Source: Earliella scabrosa (taxonomy: Eukaryota; Basidiomycota; Agaricomycetes; Polyporales; Polyporaceae). Taken from it: DNA of 64,000 nt. The stretch spans positions 1,211,243-1,275,242 of the forward strand of contig JABYQQ010000017.1 in the NCBI GenBank assembly GCA_022605405.1, given 5' to 3'. A program made the position numbers and the translations under genes. Positions 22,178-33,275 of the stretch are shown one piece after another. Under the pieces are notes generated by a model, which ran no database searches, was not told the DNA's origin, and saw only the letters and a program-made list of their open reading frames with translations. Positions within the stretch are counted from its first letter, which is position 1. Every line of letters starts with the position of its first letter.

Positions 22178-24092
22178 ATCTCCCACTGGCAACAGAGGTG
22201 CTCGAGAACTTGCTTCAAGCTTTCATGTACGACTCACGGCCATCCGTTCCAGTCTCACCCATCAACCAAACATGTCGATACTCCGTGAACCGGTGACCAG
22301 TATTCTATGACGCGAAAGAACGGCGTTTGTGGCGAAGCCTGTACCTGGTGGTATTCGACGATCCGAGGATTGGCCCACTGACAATCTATGACGGTATGCT
22401 CTGCTCGACTCCGATCCCGTCTATCGGTGTACTCACAACAGCAATTCTTAATCACAAGACTTCGGTTGGCAAAAACAGCTCACCGAGAGACTCTGCGCTC
22501 AATGCCACGGAGGGCAGATGCTCCGCCGGCGCCATGTTCGAGTCTTGAAAGTTGAGACGAAGCCCTGGCACAAGCTCTGGTCGACGGACGGCGTCTTGAG
22601 ACTCGATCTTCATGGACGACCTTTCAGACACCACCGGCGATCCGCAAGCTCACATCCGACTGCTCCGCGCGCTGATAGCGGTCATCAAGACCGCGGCGCC
22701 CTCCGTCTCCAACTCCGATACCACCTCCAATGACCCTGTTATCGCAGAAAACACACAGCAGTCACCCAGCTTCACGGTGAAGCACCCCCCTCCCCACCCC
22801 TGGTCGAGTCTCAGCACCCGTCTCTCAATGTCCTCTGGTTCAGAGAGACGCTCTCCCGAGGACTGCCGTACTTGCTCACGAAGCTCCTCTCGTCCGACTC
22901 ATCCGGAAGAGACTGGCGCGGAGGAAGACGACAGGGACGTGGACTTGGAAAACGACGAGTTGTACCTCCCCTTCCCGCCTCTGCCCGACTTCGAGACGCT
23001 CGTTGACATCGCGGAGGAAAACAACGGCGACGATGACTTGAATAGCGACGAGTCGGACGGTGACTACATCCCTCCGAACACCGCGACGTCTTCCTCCTCC
23101 TCTTCCTCGTCCGCGATGCCTCACCCTCAGCTTCAGTTTGAGGTGCCGACTCTGCGGGAGTACTGTGGCTGCGCTGCAATTGGCTCGCTGCTGCGCGCGC
23201 CGTTGCGAGTGAATGCCAGCGCGCACGCATATCGATTCTGCGGACGTTGCGCGGCTCGAAGCGTAGGGCCGTACAGCGGGCGGTATAGGGAGCGGCACAG
23301 GGTTCTGATGCTTCCGCGGCTGAACCGGATGAATTGGAGGAGTGGAAGAAGCACGCGCGGGATTGGGCGGGGATGGAAGGCCTTTGGAGGTAAGTGACCG
23401 TTCTGCTGGGCTAACTCCAACTCGACGTCGGTAGAGGACTCCGTGCTGACCGAGTATCTTGCTGCAGACGGCTCGTATGTTGGTTGGACTAAGGATGACG
23501 AGCTCGACGACGAAGACCTGCACGAAGCCTGGATCATCGTCTCCATGTCCTTCCGCATCAGCCATTACTCCGCGTCCCCGCTCTTCGCATTCCCAGACAG
23601 GCCGACCATCCACCTCGCGGGCGACATGGGCGGTGTGGGCCGGGTTGGGAGCGTCGACGTGCACGATAATAACGTGCGGCGCGTGCACGGCGCGGTGAGC
23701 ATGCTCCCGGATGGGAGCGTTCGATGGTCGTTGGTGAGTGTTTCGTCAGTTGTTTTGGGATCGACGGATCGAGTGCGCCCGAGAGTGCGGAGAGAGGACC
23801 GTGTTTGGGATGTGAATGTGGCGAACGCTGACGCTCGACGTTGTTTTCGGGACAGATGTCGACCGCGCCGAACTCGACGGAGGACGAGTGGGCGTCGGAG
23901 GCGGTCCAGCTCGGCGGCGTAGGCTCTGCGATGGGCTCGATCGGGATGTGGACCGGGGCGCAGCTTGAAGACGGCGATCCGCTCGGTATGTCGAGCCTCT
24001 CGTTCTGCTCAGCTCGTCGCGCTGATGCTGACTTTGCCGAGTCTGCACCTGTGCCAGGCGTGTTTTGGCAGTGGCGACGGTGCGGTGAAACG
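22178..24092 (+). pseudogene. F-box protein, decayed copy
   Basis: Aligned with 15274-17501. The start codon is changed (gtagaatctccc versus atgcagaatctccc), the F-box region has a 5 bp-class insertion and frame shifts, and the middle lacks roughly 250 bp, joining SSDSSGRDWR-type sequence directly to a later acidic DSDESDGDYIPP stretch. The C-terminal exon (DDEDLHEAWIIV, VHGAVSMLPDGSVRWSL) is still open, but the last exon has an indel turning the WQWRVR-stop ending into WQWRRCGE. No intact F-box is possible. Confidence 0.8.
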
Positions 24093-24980
24093 GTTGCATA
24101 CCTCTACTCCTTGCCCATGCGCATGTCTTCGTGGCTCACGGATCGGAAGCGCTGTACGAGTTCGCTCGCACAAGATACCTCCCGTCATTGCCAGAGACAG
24201 AGTCGTACGGACCAATCCCTGGTGGCAGTTTGTCCCTGGATGACGGCGCAGGAGTCGGCCGAAAGTCGGGGCATAGGTAGATCTTGGGCGCAGCTGCTCA
24301 CAGACAAGGTCAAGGCGAGCTGTTCGTATCGTGGGACAAGGCAAGCTCCACAGCGTGGAAATACATAGCCGCTTTCCATACGAAGGGCACAAGCCTCAAG
24401 TACATTCGACTATCCATAACGTCCTCCCCGGGGCGCGCTTGAGAAATCCCTGCAACTCAGACAACTGGGATCCAAGCAGCGGAAGATTGTCAGCTTATGT
24501 GTGCCGCAGTGGATGACTGCAATGATCCGTACCAAGTACACGAGTCCAATCTTCAGCCCCCGTGCAGCACGGCTCGCGATCGTGACTCCTCCTCCCATGC
24601 TTTGCGTAGTTTGATCCTGGGTCTATCGGGGATGTCGCAAAAGAATGATTGACGACCGATTCTGGGGAATCGCATGTCGTTGGTGCTCCATCGACGACTC
24701 GGACGATGAGTCCAGTCTTTCCATGGCTTTCCTATATCTGCCGACCAGGACAAGGGATGTGGCAACGGTTGGCGAGACAGGGTCTCATAGTCCCAGCAAA
24801 AAACAGATTCGTGCTTGACCTGCCCCTCCGCTAGTGCCTGCTGCTTGCTCTTCTCGAGTCTATCTGCTAAAGTGTGTTGCGTTGGTGTATACCACAGGCG
24901 CTTGAACCCTGGGGTAATACGTTGAGGTTGCGGTCATTCAGTTGATTGTGTGTGAAGCCAGTAGTAGCAGCAATATTTGA
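24093..24980. other. Gene-free, counterpart of 17502-18409
   Basis: Nothing beyond the duplicated intergenic sequence is seen. Confidence 0.5.
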
Positions 24981-26278
24981 TCACATACCAGAAGGTACAT
25001 AGTACAGTTTGACCAAGATGTCACATTGAGGCCCTAGATGGTCATCGCCAAGTCGGAGACAGATCTGCTCCTTCCACCATGACTCATCGTACTTGGGATC
25101 ATTGTCAGGGAATGCGAACACAACCTGACGCAGCTTGTGATATGACCTAAGCCGGCGTATTCCCTCCGCTATGTGGGTCGCGAAGAGAGTAGTCAATAAC
25201 CCAGCTCGGTCGACGTAGAACGAAACCCAGGAAGCGAGGTCAATCCGGATTGTGTGGAGGACATGTCCAGACGCCGACACAGAGTCGAGAATGGCACAGA
25301 TGCTTCGTGATAAGACTTGTAAGTAGTTTGCCGGACCCGATGGTGTCTCCTTGTTGAACGCGCAGACGGCTGGGCCAGGGCCCGTGAATATCATTGACAG
25401 AACTTGAAGGTTTTTAGCCATTCTGATGCATTCCTTGACACTATCTGGAAATGGGATAAGTATATGGATCACAATAACCGGCGCACGAGAACTGATCTAC
25501 TGACCCGCAAGCTTATCGTACTGGATATGGAGCTCTAGCTGTGTGAAGGAAACTCCGAAGGAGCCAGGAGCAACGTTAAGGCTTCCAGCCAACGAGTCCT
25601 GGGGAGGGGGGCAAATTCGAGATGACGGTCGGAAGTTCAGGTTCGACATGCCAGTGATCGAGGTACAGATGGAGACGCACAACAATCCTAAGGTGCCGGA
25701 GAGCCCGGCATCTTCCCGATGGAGAACCAAATGCAGGAAAAGATGAGGTGACACTGCGCTCCTTGAAGGTTCCATAGACACGCAGTTCGAGTTGCTGGAG
25801 AGATGGAAGGGACCAGATGTAGCGCAGGATGGCGCGAGATGCATATGGAGACCATGTGATTAAAAGCTGGGTGACAGTAGCGTCGGTCCAGAGGTATAGT
25901 CCCATGTCCGCATACCGTGGAGGAACTCTACTCCAGTCGCTGTAGAATCGGAGGGTAAAGCAGTTCTTCAGCAGATGTGGAAGTGGCATGCGAGGGAAGG
26001 GGGTGTGGCTAGTGCCACCGACAGTGAGGATGCGAACAGTGTCCGCAAGGAGCGGTCGACTGAGCAGTGTTCGAATGAGGAGGTCGACGTGAGAAGAAGA
26101 GTTGATGTTGACCTCGTACAGGAGATTGAACTGACTGCGGGAGACCCAGGCGGAACAGACGAGGGCGAGCTCGCGCCAGACGGGATATGAATAGTCTCGG
26201 AGATACAATACGCGACATTCATTGATGATATGTTCGTAAATCTCCAGGGGAATGCGGCAGTTCTCCATCTTGTGCTGC
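24981..26278 (-). CDS. F-box-like/LRR protein, unit 2 copy
   Basis: The start at 26278 (MENCRIPLEIYEHIIN) matches the paralogue. The F-box-like helix pair, WRELALVCSAWVSRSQF, LLKNCFTLRFYSDW and LPSLQQLELRVYG follow, and the last exon carries CIRMAKNLQVLSM, a GHVLHTIRIDLASW block and the ending LVKLYYVPSGM. There is no MITE. Between VISNLPP and SFTQLELHIQYDKLAG the reading frame changes near 25600, in a G-rich run (ggggaggggggc), so one frameshift or an unrecognised short intron must be assumed; the equivalent change is also present in copy 1, which favours a splice I have not resolved. Function is unknown; substrate-recruiting SCF subunit is the usual guess. Confidence 0.6.
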
Positions 26279-26792
26279 CAGGACTGAGGAGGGACGAAAG
26301 GAGGGGAGAGCGACTGACTCGCACAGTGGGCGGCAGTTGGAACCAAGTAGATATTCTCTCCCGTTCACGGGTTCTCGTGCACGCTATAGGAGAAGTTCGC
26401 ATCGCCTTTCACCGCCGTATCCCACCGACAGTAATTCTGTGGTTCAGAAGATACCGAATATGAGCGTCTTAGTGGATGCTAATGCTATACTAGTCAGACT
26501 CATAGTATTATCACCGCCTCAGGAAGAATCCCGGGTCCACTAGGGCCCTGAGCCAGGGCGATGTATGGCGATGCTACACGCAAACACGTCTTCTGCGCCG
26601 CTGCCTTCCGTCAAAGGATGCTATACTTATGCGGTTCGAGGCTGCGTAAAGACACTTAAAGCGCTCACTTGCCTCTCACAGAGTCACATACTTGGGGTCA
26701 CTTACGGTGCGCTTATGCACAAATTGTATCGGGTCACAACCGGGGTGATGTTACCAGTCTCGATACACATTACCACAATAATGTAGGGTCCA
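26279..26792. other. LRR promoter and lamA 3' flank
   Basis: The duplicated upstream region runs to about 26630; 26630-26792 is single copy and holds nothing recognised apart from the 3' flank of lamA. Confidence 0.4.
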
Positions 26793-29700
26793 TCACTCGA
26801 ACACGACGAGAACGTCACCCGCCTTGACTGCAGCACCTTCCTTCACGCCGGGTCCCAGCGCTTTCACCACTCGCCCGACGTTCTCGTCTCCTGCTTCGAC
26901 ATTCACCTCCGTCTTCATCGCCTCCAACACAATCAGGACATCCTCTGCGGACTTGACCGTATCTCCCACAGCGCACTTGATCTTCCAAACATTCGCTGCG
27001 AGCGACGACGTCACACACGGCGCACGTTCGTCGACTGCCTCGATCCGTGAGTACAAGGACACTCCATCGTCCAGGAGAGCAGAGCACACGTACACCTTGT
27101 AGTTGCGACAGGAGCAGACTCGGACGCGTCTTGTCTCTGCGCTTCCATTGCCGCGCGACGTTCGCGATCCCACTCCGCAAACAGCTCGCGTTCGCTGAAG
27201 ATCGTAAGCTCTGATTACTCGGAGTCGGACACTCGAGGAGCGGACTGTAGACTCACCGTGACTCCTCGACAGCTACCCCTAGAGCCTGCTTCTGCTTGAA
27301 CTCCAGGACCTCGTCGGCGATGCTGTCGACGAACTCGGTGTACTCCGCCATCGAGAACGTGCGCTCCTCGATCTGACCGTCGGAAACTCGGGTCAGCTTG
27401 CCAACGAGACCGGCGAGGAGAACTGCGAACCTTGAAGACGTATTGCCCCGCGTCGAACTGGTTCTCGGCCTGCGGTACACGTCAGCGAGGAGCCTGCAGC
27501 ACGAACCCAGACCGAAACCGGCTCACCTGCAAGTACTCTTCCTCGCTGACGACATCCAAAGCGAGCTGTGCGCCGACGTTCGACGTTGAGCATGATACGC
27601 AACACATCAACCATCATGCAACGGGCACCCACCTGGTCGAAAGGCCGCAACAGCCACGGGCTGTCCGCCGCAAAGTCACGCCCCTTTCCCCACGTCTGCC
27701 ACGGCGGCAGCGTGCGCCCGTAGAGCTGGTATCCTCCCGGCGACTCGATCGGGTAGATGGCCGCGACGAGCCCTGCAATTCCGAGGGCGCCCTGGTGCGA
27801 CGATTCAGCTCTATGGAAGGCGAGATGAGATGATTCGAAGTAGGGCGAAGCTCACCCGGGGCGTATACGTGCGGGAGGGGTTCATCTTCTGGCCGACGAG
27901 GCGGCAGCGCGGGTCGATCTACAAAGTGTCAAGTGAGTCTAGGCCAGCCAAGAGTCACGTCCGAGAAGTAGACGTACGGGAACGAGAAACGGGCACGCGA
28001 GGTAGAACCCGACTCCAAACACCAGCTACAGTCTGGAGTCAGCGTACTCCCATTCACGACGATCTCAAACGAACCTACTCACAAAGTCCGTCCCAACAAG
28101 CAGCCGCAGCGCGTCCTCCGCGCCCGCCAACCCATTGTTCCGCGCGAGGTACTCGACGTTGCTCGGAAGGTACGCCGCGCGGCTCCGGACGCTCCGCATG
28201 TACCGCGCCAGTGCCTCGCGGCACCATCGGTCGTCGAGCACGATCGGGAACGTGATGCGCCGCGCGGGGAAGGTAAGCGCGTCGACGCGCGCGGGCACAC
28301 TCGCCTCGGCCGCGATCAGCGCGGCGAGTACGGTGCTTTGCGAGGTGACGAGCGGGTCGAAGTGTACCTATGGATCACCGAGTTGATCAGCTCAGACTTC
28401 GAGTGCAAGGGGACCATGAACTTGGACTTGCCATGGTCGAGCGGATGCAGGGCGCGAGGAACCATACCCCAGGCACCCCGCGCGCATGGATCGCCGTCTC
28501 GAGCGCATGGATGCGCGCGCGAACCGCAAAGTCGAGGGTCATGTCTCCGAACTCGACCAAGATCGCCGAGTTGCCTGCCTGCCGGAACACAACTGCTGGA
28601 CGCTCCGTGGTGGGATCGGCGGGGACGGTGTGCAGGCGCGGGTCTACTCGGGTGCTGGTGTCGACGTCCTCGGGCTCGGCGGATGCGGTGAGGGAGGACG
28701 GCGGGGCTGGTACGAGGGTGAGGGGTTGTGCTTGCGCGATGCGGGCGAAGTAGTCTTCTTGGGCCTTATGCAGCGCGATAGCGCGGTCGTAAGACACGGG
28801 CTGGAATCTGAGAGTGTTGCCCGCCCTCAGCTGGCCCAGCTTCCAGCTACGAATGCATCCGGGAAAGTGAGCAATGCGCTACTAGCTGTCGAATAAACGA
28901 ATCTCTAGCTGAACTCACAGATCCGCACTCGCGACCGTGCACACGCACACGTACCCGCCCATGTCCGGGCCCTCGTGCGTCAGAATGACAGGCGTGTCCC
29001 CATTAACGTTCACCGTCCCGAACGCGTACCCGTTGTCCAGAATATTGCTCGGGTGCGACCCGCCCTCTCCGCCGTTCGCGCGCGCCCATGCGATCCGCGC
29101 ACCGTCGAGGCGCACTCCCATCCGGTTGCTCGCTGGGCTGATCGTCCACTGTGTGGCGAAGAAGTCGGAGAGGCCGTCGGGCGTGATGAATGTCGGGTCG
29201 CACTGCGGGCCGGGGAGGACACGGATTGTCCAGTCGGAGGGATAGGTGGGGATATGCTCCGATGGGAGCGAGAAGGCACTGGCATCGAGGGGAAGACGGG
29301 AAGGGTCGAAGGCGGCGAGCGCGATGTGGTCTCCGGCGGTGAGCGGACGGCCTTGGTAGCCTCCGAGACCCATCGACGTCGCTTTCGAGCCAAGATACTT
29401 CGGGATCTCCGGGAAGCCGCCTTTCACAGCCAAATACGCTCGCATACCCGTGCCCTGCATAGTCCCAACCGCGAGCTTGCTGCCCGCGGGGATCACGACC
29501 CGTTCCCACATGCGGACCTCCACTCCGTCCACCGTAACCCTGGCCAGAGCACCAGTGATGGCGACCACGGCTGGAGAGTGGAAGAGCAGGCGGCAGCCTG
29601 TGAGCGTCATCTCGAGCCCCTCCGTGCCAGGATCGTTCCCGACGAGGACATTCGCCATCCGGAATGCAAACGCGTCCATCGGGCCGCTGCGCGGCATGCC

Positions 29701-31470
29701 GAGACCGATCCGACGACCGGGGTAGTCTTGCACGGTCGTCTCGATGCCGCCGCTCAGTACCGTAAAAGCTCTGCAAGAACGTGAGCTGACTGTTCCGAGT
29801 AAACGCTCCGCACTCACCTTGGCGTGTACGAGAACGACTCGAGGAATGTCGTCATCGCGTTCCCGGCTCTGAACGTGTTCGACGCGCAGATCGCACGCAG
29901 GTACGCGATATTGTTGGGCGGGCCGTATACCTTCGTCCTCGCAAGCGCGTCCGAGAGCCGCTCGATTGCCTCTGCGCGCGTCGAGCCGGTCGCGATGAGC
30001 TTGCACGCCAGGGGATCGTAGTGCGGCGTGATCGTCGTGCCCGTCTCGACCCACGACTCGACTCTCAGCCAGTCTGCGTCCGGGAACTCGACGTGCTGCA
30101 GGACGCCGGGGCATGGCTTGAATTGCGTTGAAGGGTTCTCGCAGTATACGCGGACTTCGATGGAGTGCGCGAGGCGGTCGGACGGTGGGGTGGTGTAGAG
30201 ACTCTGGTCGTAGAAGGGGTGAGAGAGGACACTGCCGTTGATGTTGTCGCGCTTGGTTATGCCTTGGAGGATCATGAGCTCGACAATGTCGAGACCGGGG
30301 TTGATTTGCTCAGTGACTGGGTGCTCGACCTGCTCCGCGACGCTGTGAGACGATGCTCGTGTGCCGCTATGGAAGACGTACGCACCTGGAGACGGGTGTT
30401 CATCTCGAGGAAGAAAAACGCCCCGGTGTGGTCTTCCACCAGGAACTCGACGGTACCAGCTGATTCGTATCGAACGCGCTCAGCGAGGCGGACTGCCGCT
30501 GCGCACATCTTCGCCTGTACGTCTGCATGCGAGGAATCTGTGAGTATGTAGACGATGCTGGACACCATGAGCGTACCGGGATGGCGGAGCATGAAGGGAC
30601 TAGGTGCCTCTTCGATGACCTTCTGGTGCCGTCTTTGCACGCTGCACTCGCGCTCGCCCATGTGTATCGCATGGCCGTGTCCGTCTCCAAACACCTGGGC
30701 TATTCAGGATCCACAAGAGAATATCTGACATGCGGGCTCACCTGTACCTCGACGTGCCGGGCCGCGGGATAGTATCGCTCAATGAACAGACCGTCGTTGT
30801 GGAACAAGGTCTACGCGAACAGCTGTCAAACGCGCCATGATCTCGACACATGCGAATGTACACTTACCTGCGCGCGAGCCTGCGTAGCGGGAAACCTCTC
30901 GCGAACCTCCTCAGCAGACCGACACACCACGAGACCCATCCCCCCACCTCCCGCCGTGGACTTCATCATGACCGGGAAGCCGATCTCCTGCGCGACAACG
31001 ACGGCTTCCTCCACGTCCCGCAGGAGCCCCTGTGACCCGGGCACAACAGGCACCTCCGCCTCGACCGCGAGCTCGCGCGCGCGATGCTTCAGGCCCATCG
31101 CCTCGATCGTCTCCGCTCTGGGGCCCAGCCACGTCAGACCCGCATCGGCGACCGCATGCGCAAACGCAACGTTCTCGGCGAGGAAGCCGTATCCCGGGTG
31201 GACGAGCGTCACCTCACGTTCTCTGCAGATGGCGAGGATTGCGTTTGCGTCGAGGTAGCCGCGCGCGTTGTCTTCAGGGCCTGAGCATGAGAGGGCGGCG
31301 GCTTCGTCGGCGAGGACGACATGGGGCGCGGTCGCGTCGGCGTGGGTGTATATCACGACGGTGCGGATCCCGAGACGTTTCGCGGTGCGGAGGATGCGGA
31401 CAGCTATCTCGCCGCGGTTCGCGACGAGCAGCTTGTGTCTCTTGAAGTCGTACGCCGTCGTCTCGGCCAT
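26793..31470 (-). CDS. lamA: LamA: biotin-dependent lactam/urea-carboxylase-type enzyme
   Basis: Domains in order: biotin carboxylase ([81 protein letters not shown]), about 31440-29815; KipA/PxpC-type half ([40 protein letters not shown]), 29775-28915; KipI/PxpB-type half ([28 protein letters not shown]), about 28865-27480; biotinyl domain with the lysine in LEAMKTEV, about 27080-26796. There is no amidase domain, unlike yeast Dur1,2. Exon 1 is 31470-30868 and exon 2 30742-30810, among many. The architecture equals urea carboxylase, but the divergent neighbour lamB points to the lactam system of Aspergillus nidulans lamA/lamB (2-pyrrolidinone use). Predicted cytosolic, ATP, bicarbonate and biotin dependent. 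A broken partial copy lies at 55974-57830. Confidence 0.88.
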
Positions 31471-31831
31471 GCGGGGTGAGCGGTGGACGCGGAAGAGCAG
31501 CAGAGCGACGCTCGAGCCTGAATAGACGAGCGAGACTATATCGCAGCCGTTAGGAGGGAGGGACCCGCGCTGGGAGGCGATAGCATGGGAAGAGAAGTGG
31601 GGGCTGCCAACTCAATCTCATCCCGTCTGGAGGCCCGTGTACGCGAGTGCGGCCCCATGATCGCATGAGAGACTGCTGTTATCGCATGACGCATATGTTG
31701 GCCCTGTGCTCAAAGTCTGTGGTCCGGGTATATATATGCGCTGTTCGCGGTGTGTGCTCCCTGCGCCTTCATTCTTCGAGCAGCCTAAGACTTTGACTGA
31801 TTCAACAGCAAGTTGAACACTCACATCGAGG
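31471..31831. promoter_or_regulatory. Shared divergent promoter lamA/lamB
   Basis: This 361 bp gap separates the two start codons. A TATA run (TATATATAT, 31729-31737) lies about 100 bp before the lamB ATG. A 9 bp direct repeat ATCGCATGA occurs at 31660-31668 and 31681-31689, 21 bp apart, which is two helical turns. GATA-type cores (cgatag near 31576, gttatcg near 31679) are present. In A. nidulans the equivalent gap is controlled by AmdR and AreA; the sites here are candidates only. Confidence 0.5.
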
Positions 31832-33275
31832 ATGGCGGGGTTACGCGCGACCGTCAACTGCGACATGGGCGAGGTGCGTCGTTCTGTTCAGTCGCTCTAA
31901 GCGAGCAGTGTGGTGGAAGAGCGCGAATTCGGACTTTGCGCGCGAGGATCGGTCGACTGGTCGTGGTCGAGAGACAAGTCGCGCAGTGCTCGAGTTCCCA
32001 CGTCACCTTGTGGGCGCTTCTGAAACTCGAGCTCGCTCCACCACCACCAACTTCTCTGCTCTCGGACGAGAGGTCCAAGCTCAAATGCACTGAATGCACG
32101 GATTTCACAGGGTTTTGCGCTGTACAAGATTGTACGCAAGGGCGCTTGTCCTTTATAAACGCGACCGTACTGAACAGCGAGCCCTGTGCTGGTAGGGCGA
32201 CGATGAAGCCCTCATGAAGACCATCCACCTCGCGAACGTCGCGTGCGGTTTCCACGCTTCGTGAGCTCTTGGCATGCTCCAGCATGATACCAGCATACTC
32301 ACCATGAACGGACTCGACCAGGGATTTCTCCATCATGAACGAGACGGTCCAACTCGCCAAAGCGAACAACGTCCGCGTTGGCGCCCATCCGTCCCTTCCG
32401 GACAGGCAAGGCTGGGGACGGCGCGAGATGTCCATGGAGCCCGTTCGTCTCTGAGTTTCCCCTTGCTCTGAGCTGTGGCGCTGCTTACGAGTGGTCTGTG
32501 GGCAGGACGAGCTCACGTCGTGCTTCATCTACCAAGTGGGCGCCCTCACCGGCTTTCTCACCCTCCACGGGATCCCGCTGAACCATGCACGTCATGCTCT
32601 CGACATCCATCCCTCGGAACCCAATCTGACCGGCTCTGTGGACAGATCAAGCCTCACGGCGCGGTGTACGGCATGACCGCGCGCGACATGGCTCTCGCGC
32701 GCGCCGTTGTGGGCGTCGCGAAGCTGTTCAATGTCCCCTTCATGGGCCTCGCGGGGACATGCCACCAGGCGGCCTGCACCGAGCTCGGCGTGCCGTTTAT
32801 TGCGGGTACGCATGGCGTTCCTCTCTGTCAGATGTGGGTCAGAGTTCGAGGCTCACGATGGCGCATGACTTTAGAGTGGTTCGCGGACCTCGACTATAGC
32901 CCCGAGGGGAAGCTCCTTATTACGAAGTGAGCGTCGTACTAGGGCGGGCTATGCTCACTTGACCGTCTGACATTGCGACACACAGAAAGCACGACCCGGT
33001 CCCGCTGCCCGAGGTCAGGCAGAGGGTGACCAGGTTGCTCGGGGAAAGCAAGATCACGACCTTGAGCGGCGCGCTGCCCCTTCCAGAGGGTGTCTCGGAG
33101 GTGTCCATCTGCTGCCACTCGGACACTCCGGTAAGTCCGATTCTGCGTACGCCTCATAGATTGAGCGCGCGGGCACTGATGGGGCGAACGTCCGCAGGGA
33201 GCTGTGGAGATCGCGCATGCTGTCAAAGAGCTCGTCGACCAGAACAACGAGAGGTTCAGCGCGGGGGGTCGGTAG
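31832..33275 (+). CDS. lamB: LamB/YcsF family protein (PxpA-like)
   Basis: Nine exons join in frame into 254 aa, the usual family length: 31832-31873, 32111-32131, 32196-32260, 32322-32442, 32506-32586, 32646-32805, 32875-32926, 32986-33130, 33198-33275. Family blocks are [67 protein letters not shown] and [14 protein letters not shown]. The 21 bp second exon is needed to complete the N-terminal motif. The intron after exon 5 starts GC rather than GT. LamB is required for lactam use in Aspergillus, and bacterial PxpA is the 5-oxoprolinase subunit; LamB should act with LamA next door. This is the clearest two-gene module in the window. Confidence 0.9.

Larger units (their letters stand above)
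22178..26630. repeat. Segmental duplication, unit 2
   Basis: The counterpart of 15274-20275. It lacks the 241 bp MITE and part of the F-box middle. It ends at the shared block gtcaaaggatgctat at about 26625, after which the two copies diverge. Confidence 0.9.

Noticed and set aside
26793..31470. Calling lamA a full urea amidolyase (DUR1,2)
   Set aside because: No allophanate-hydrolase (amidase) domain is present on either side; only the urea-carboxylase-type part exists.
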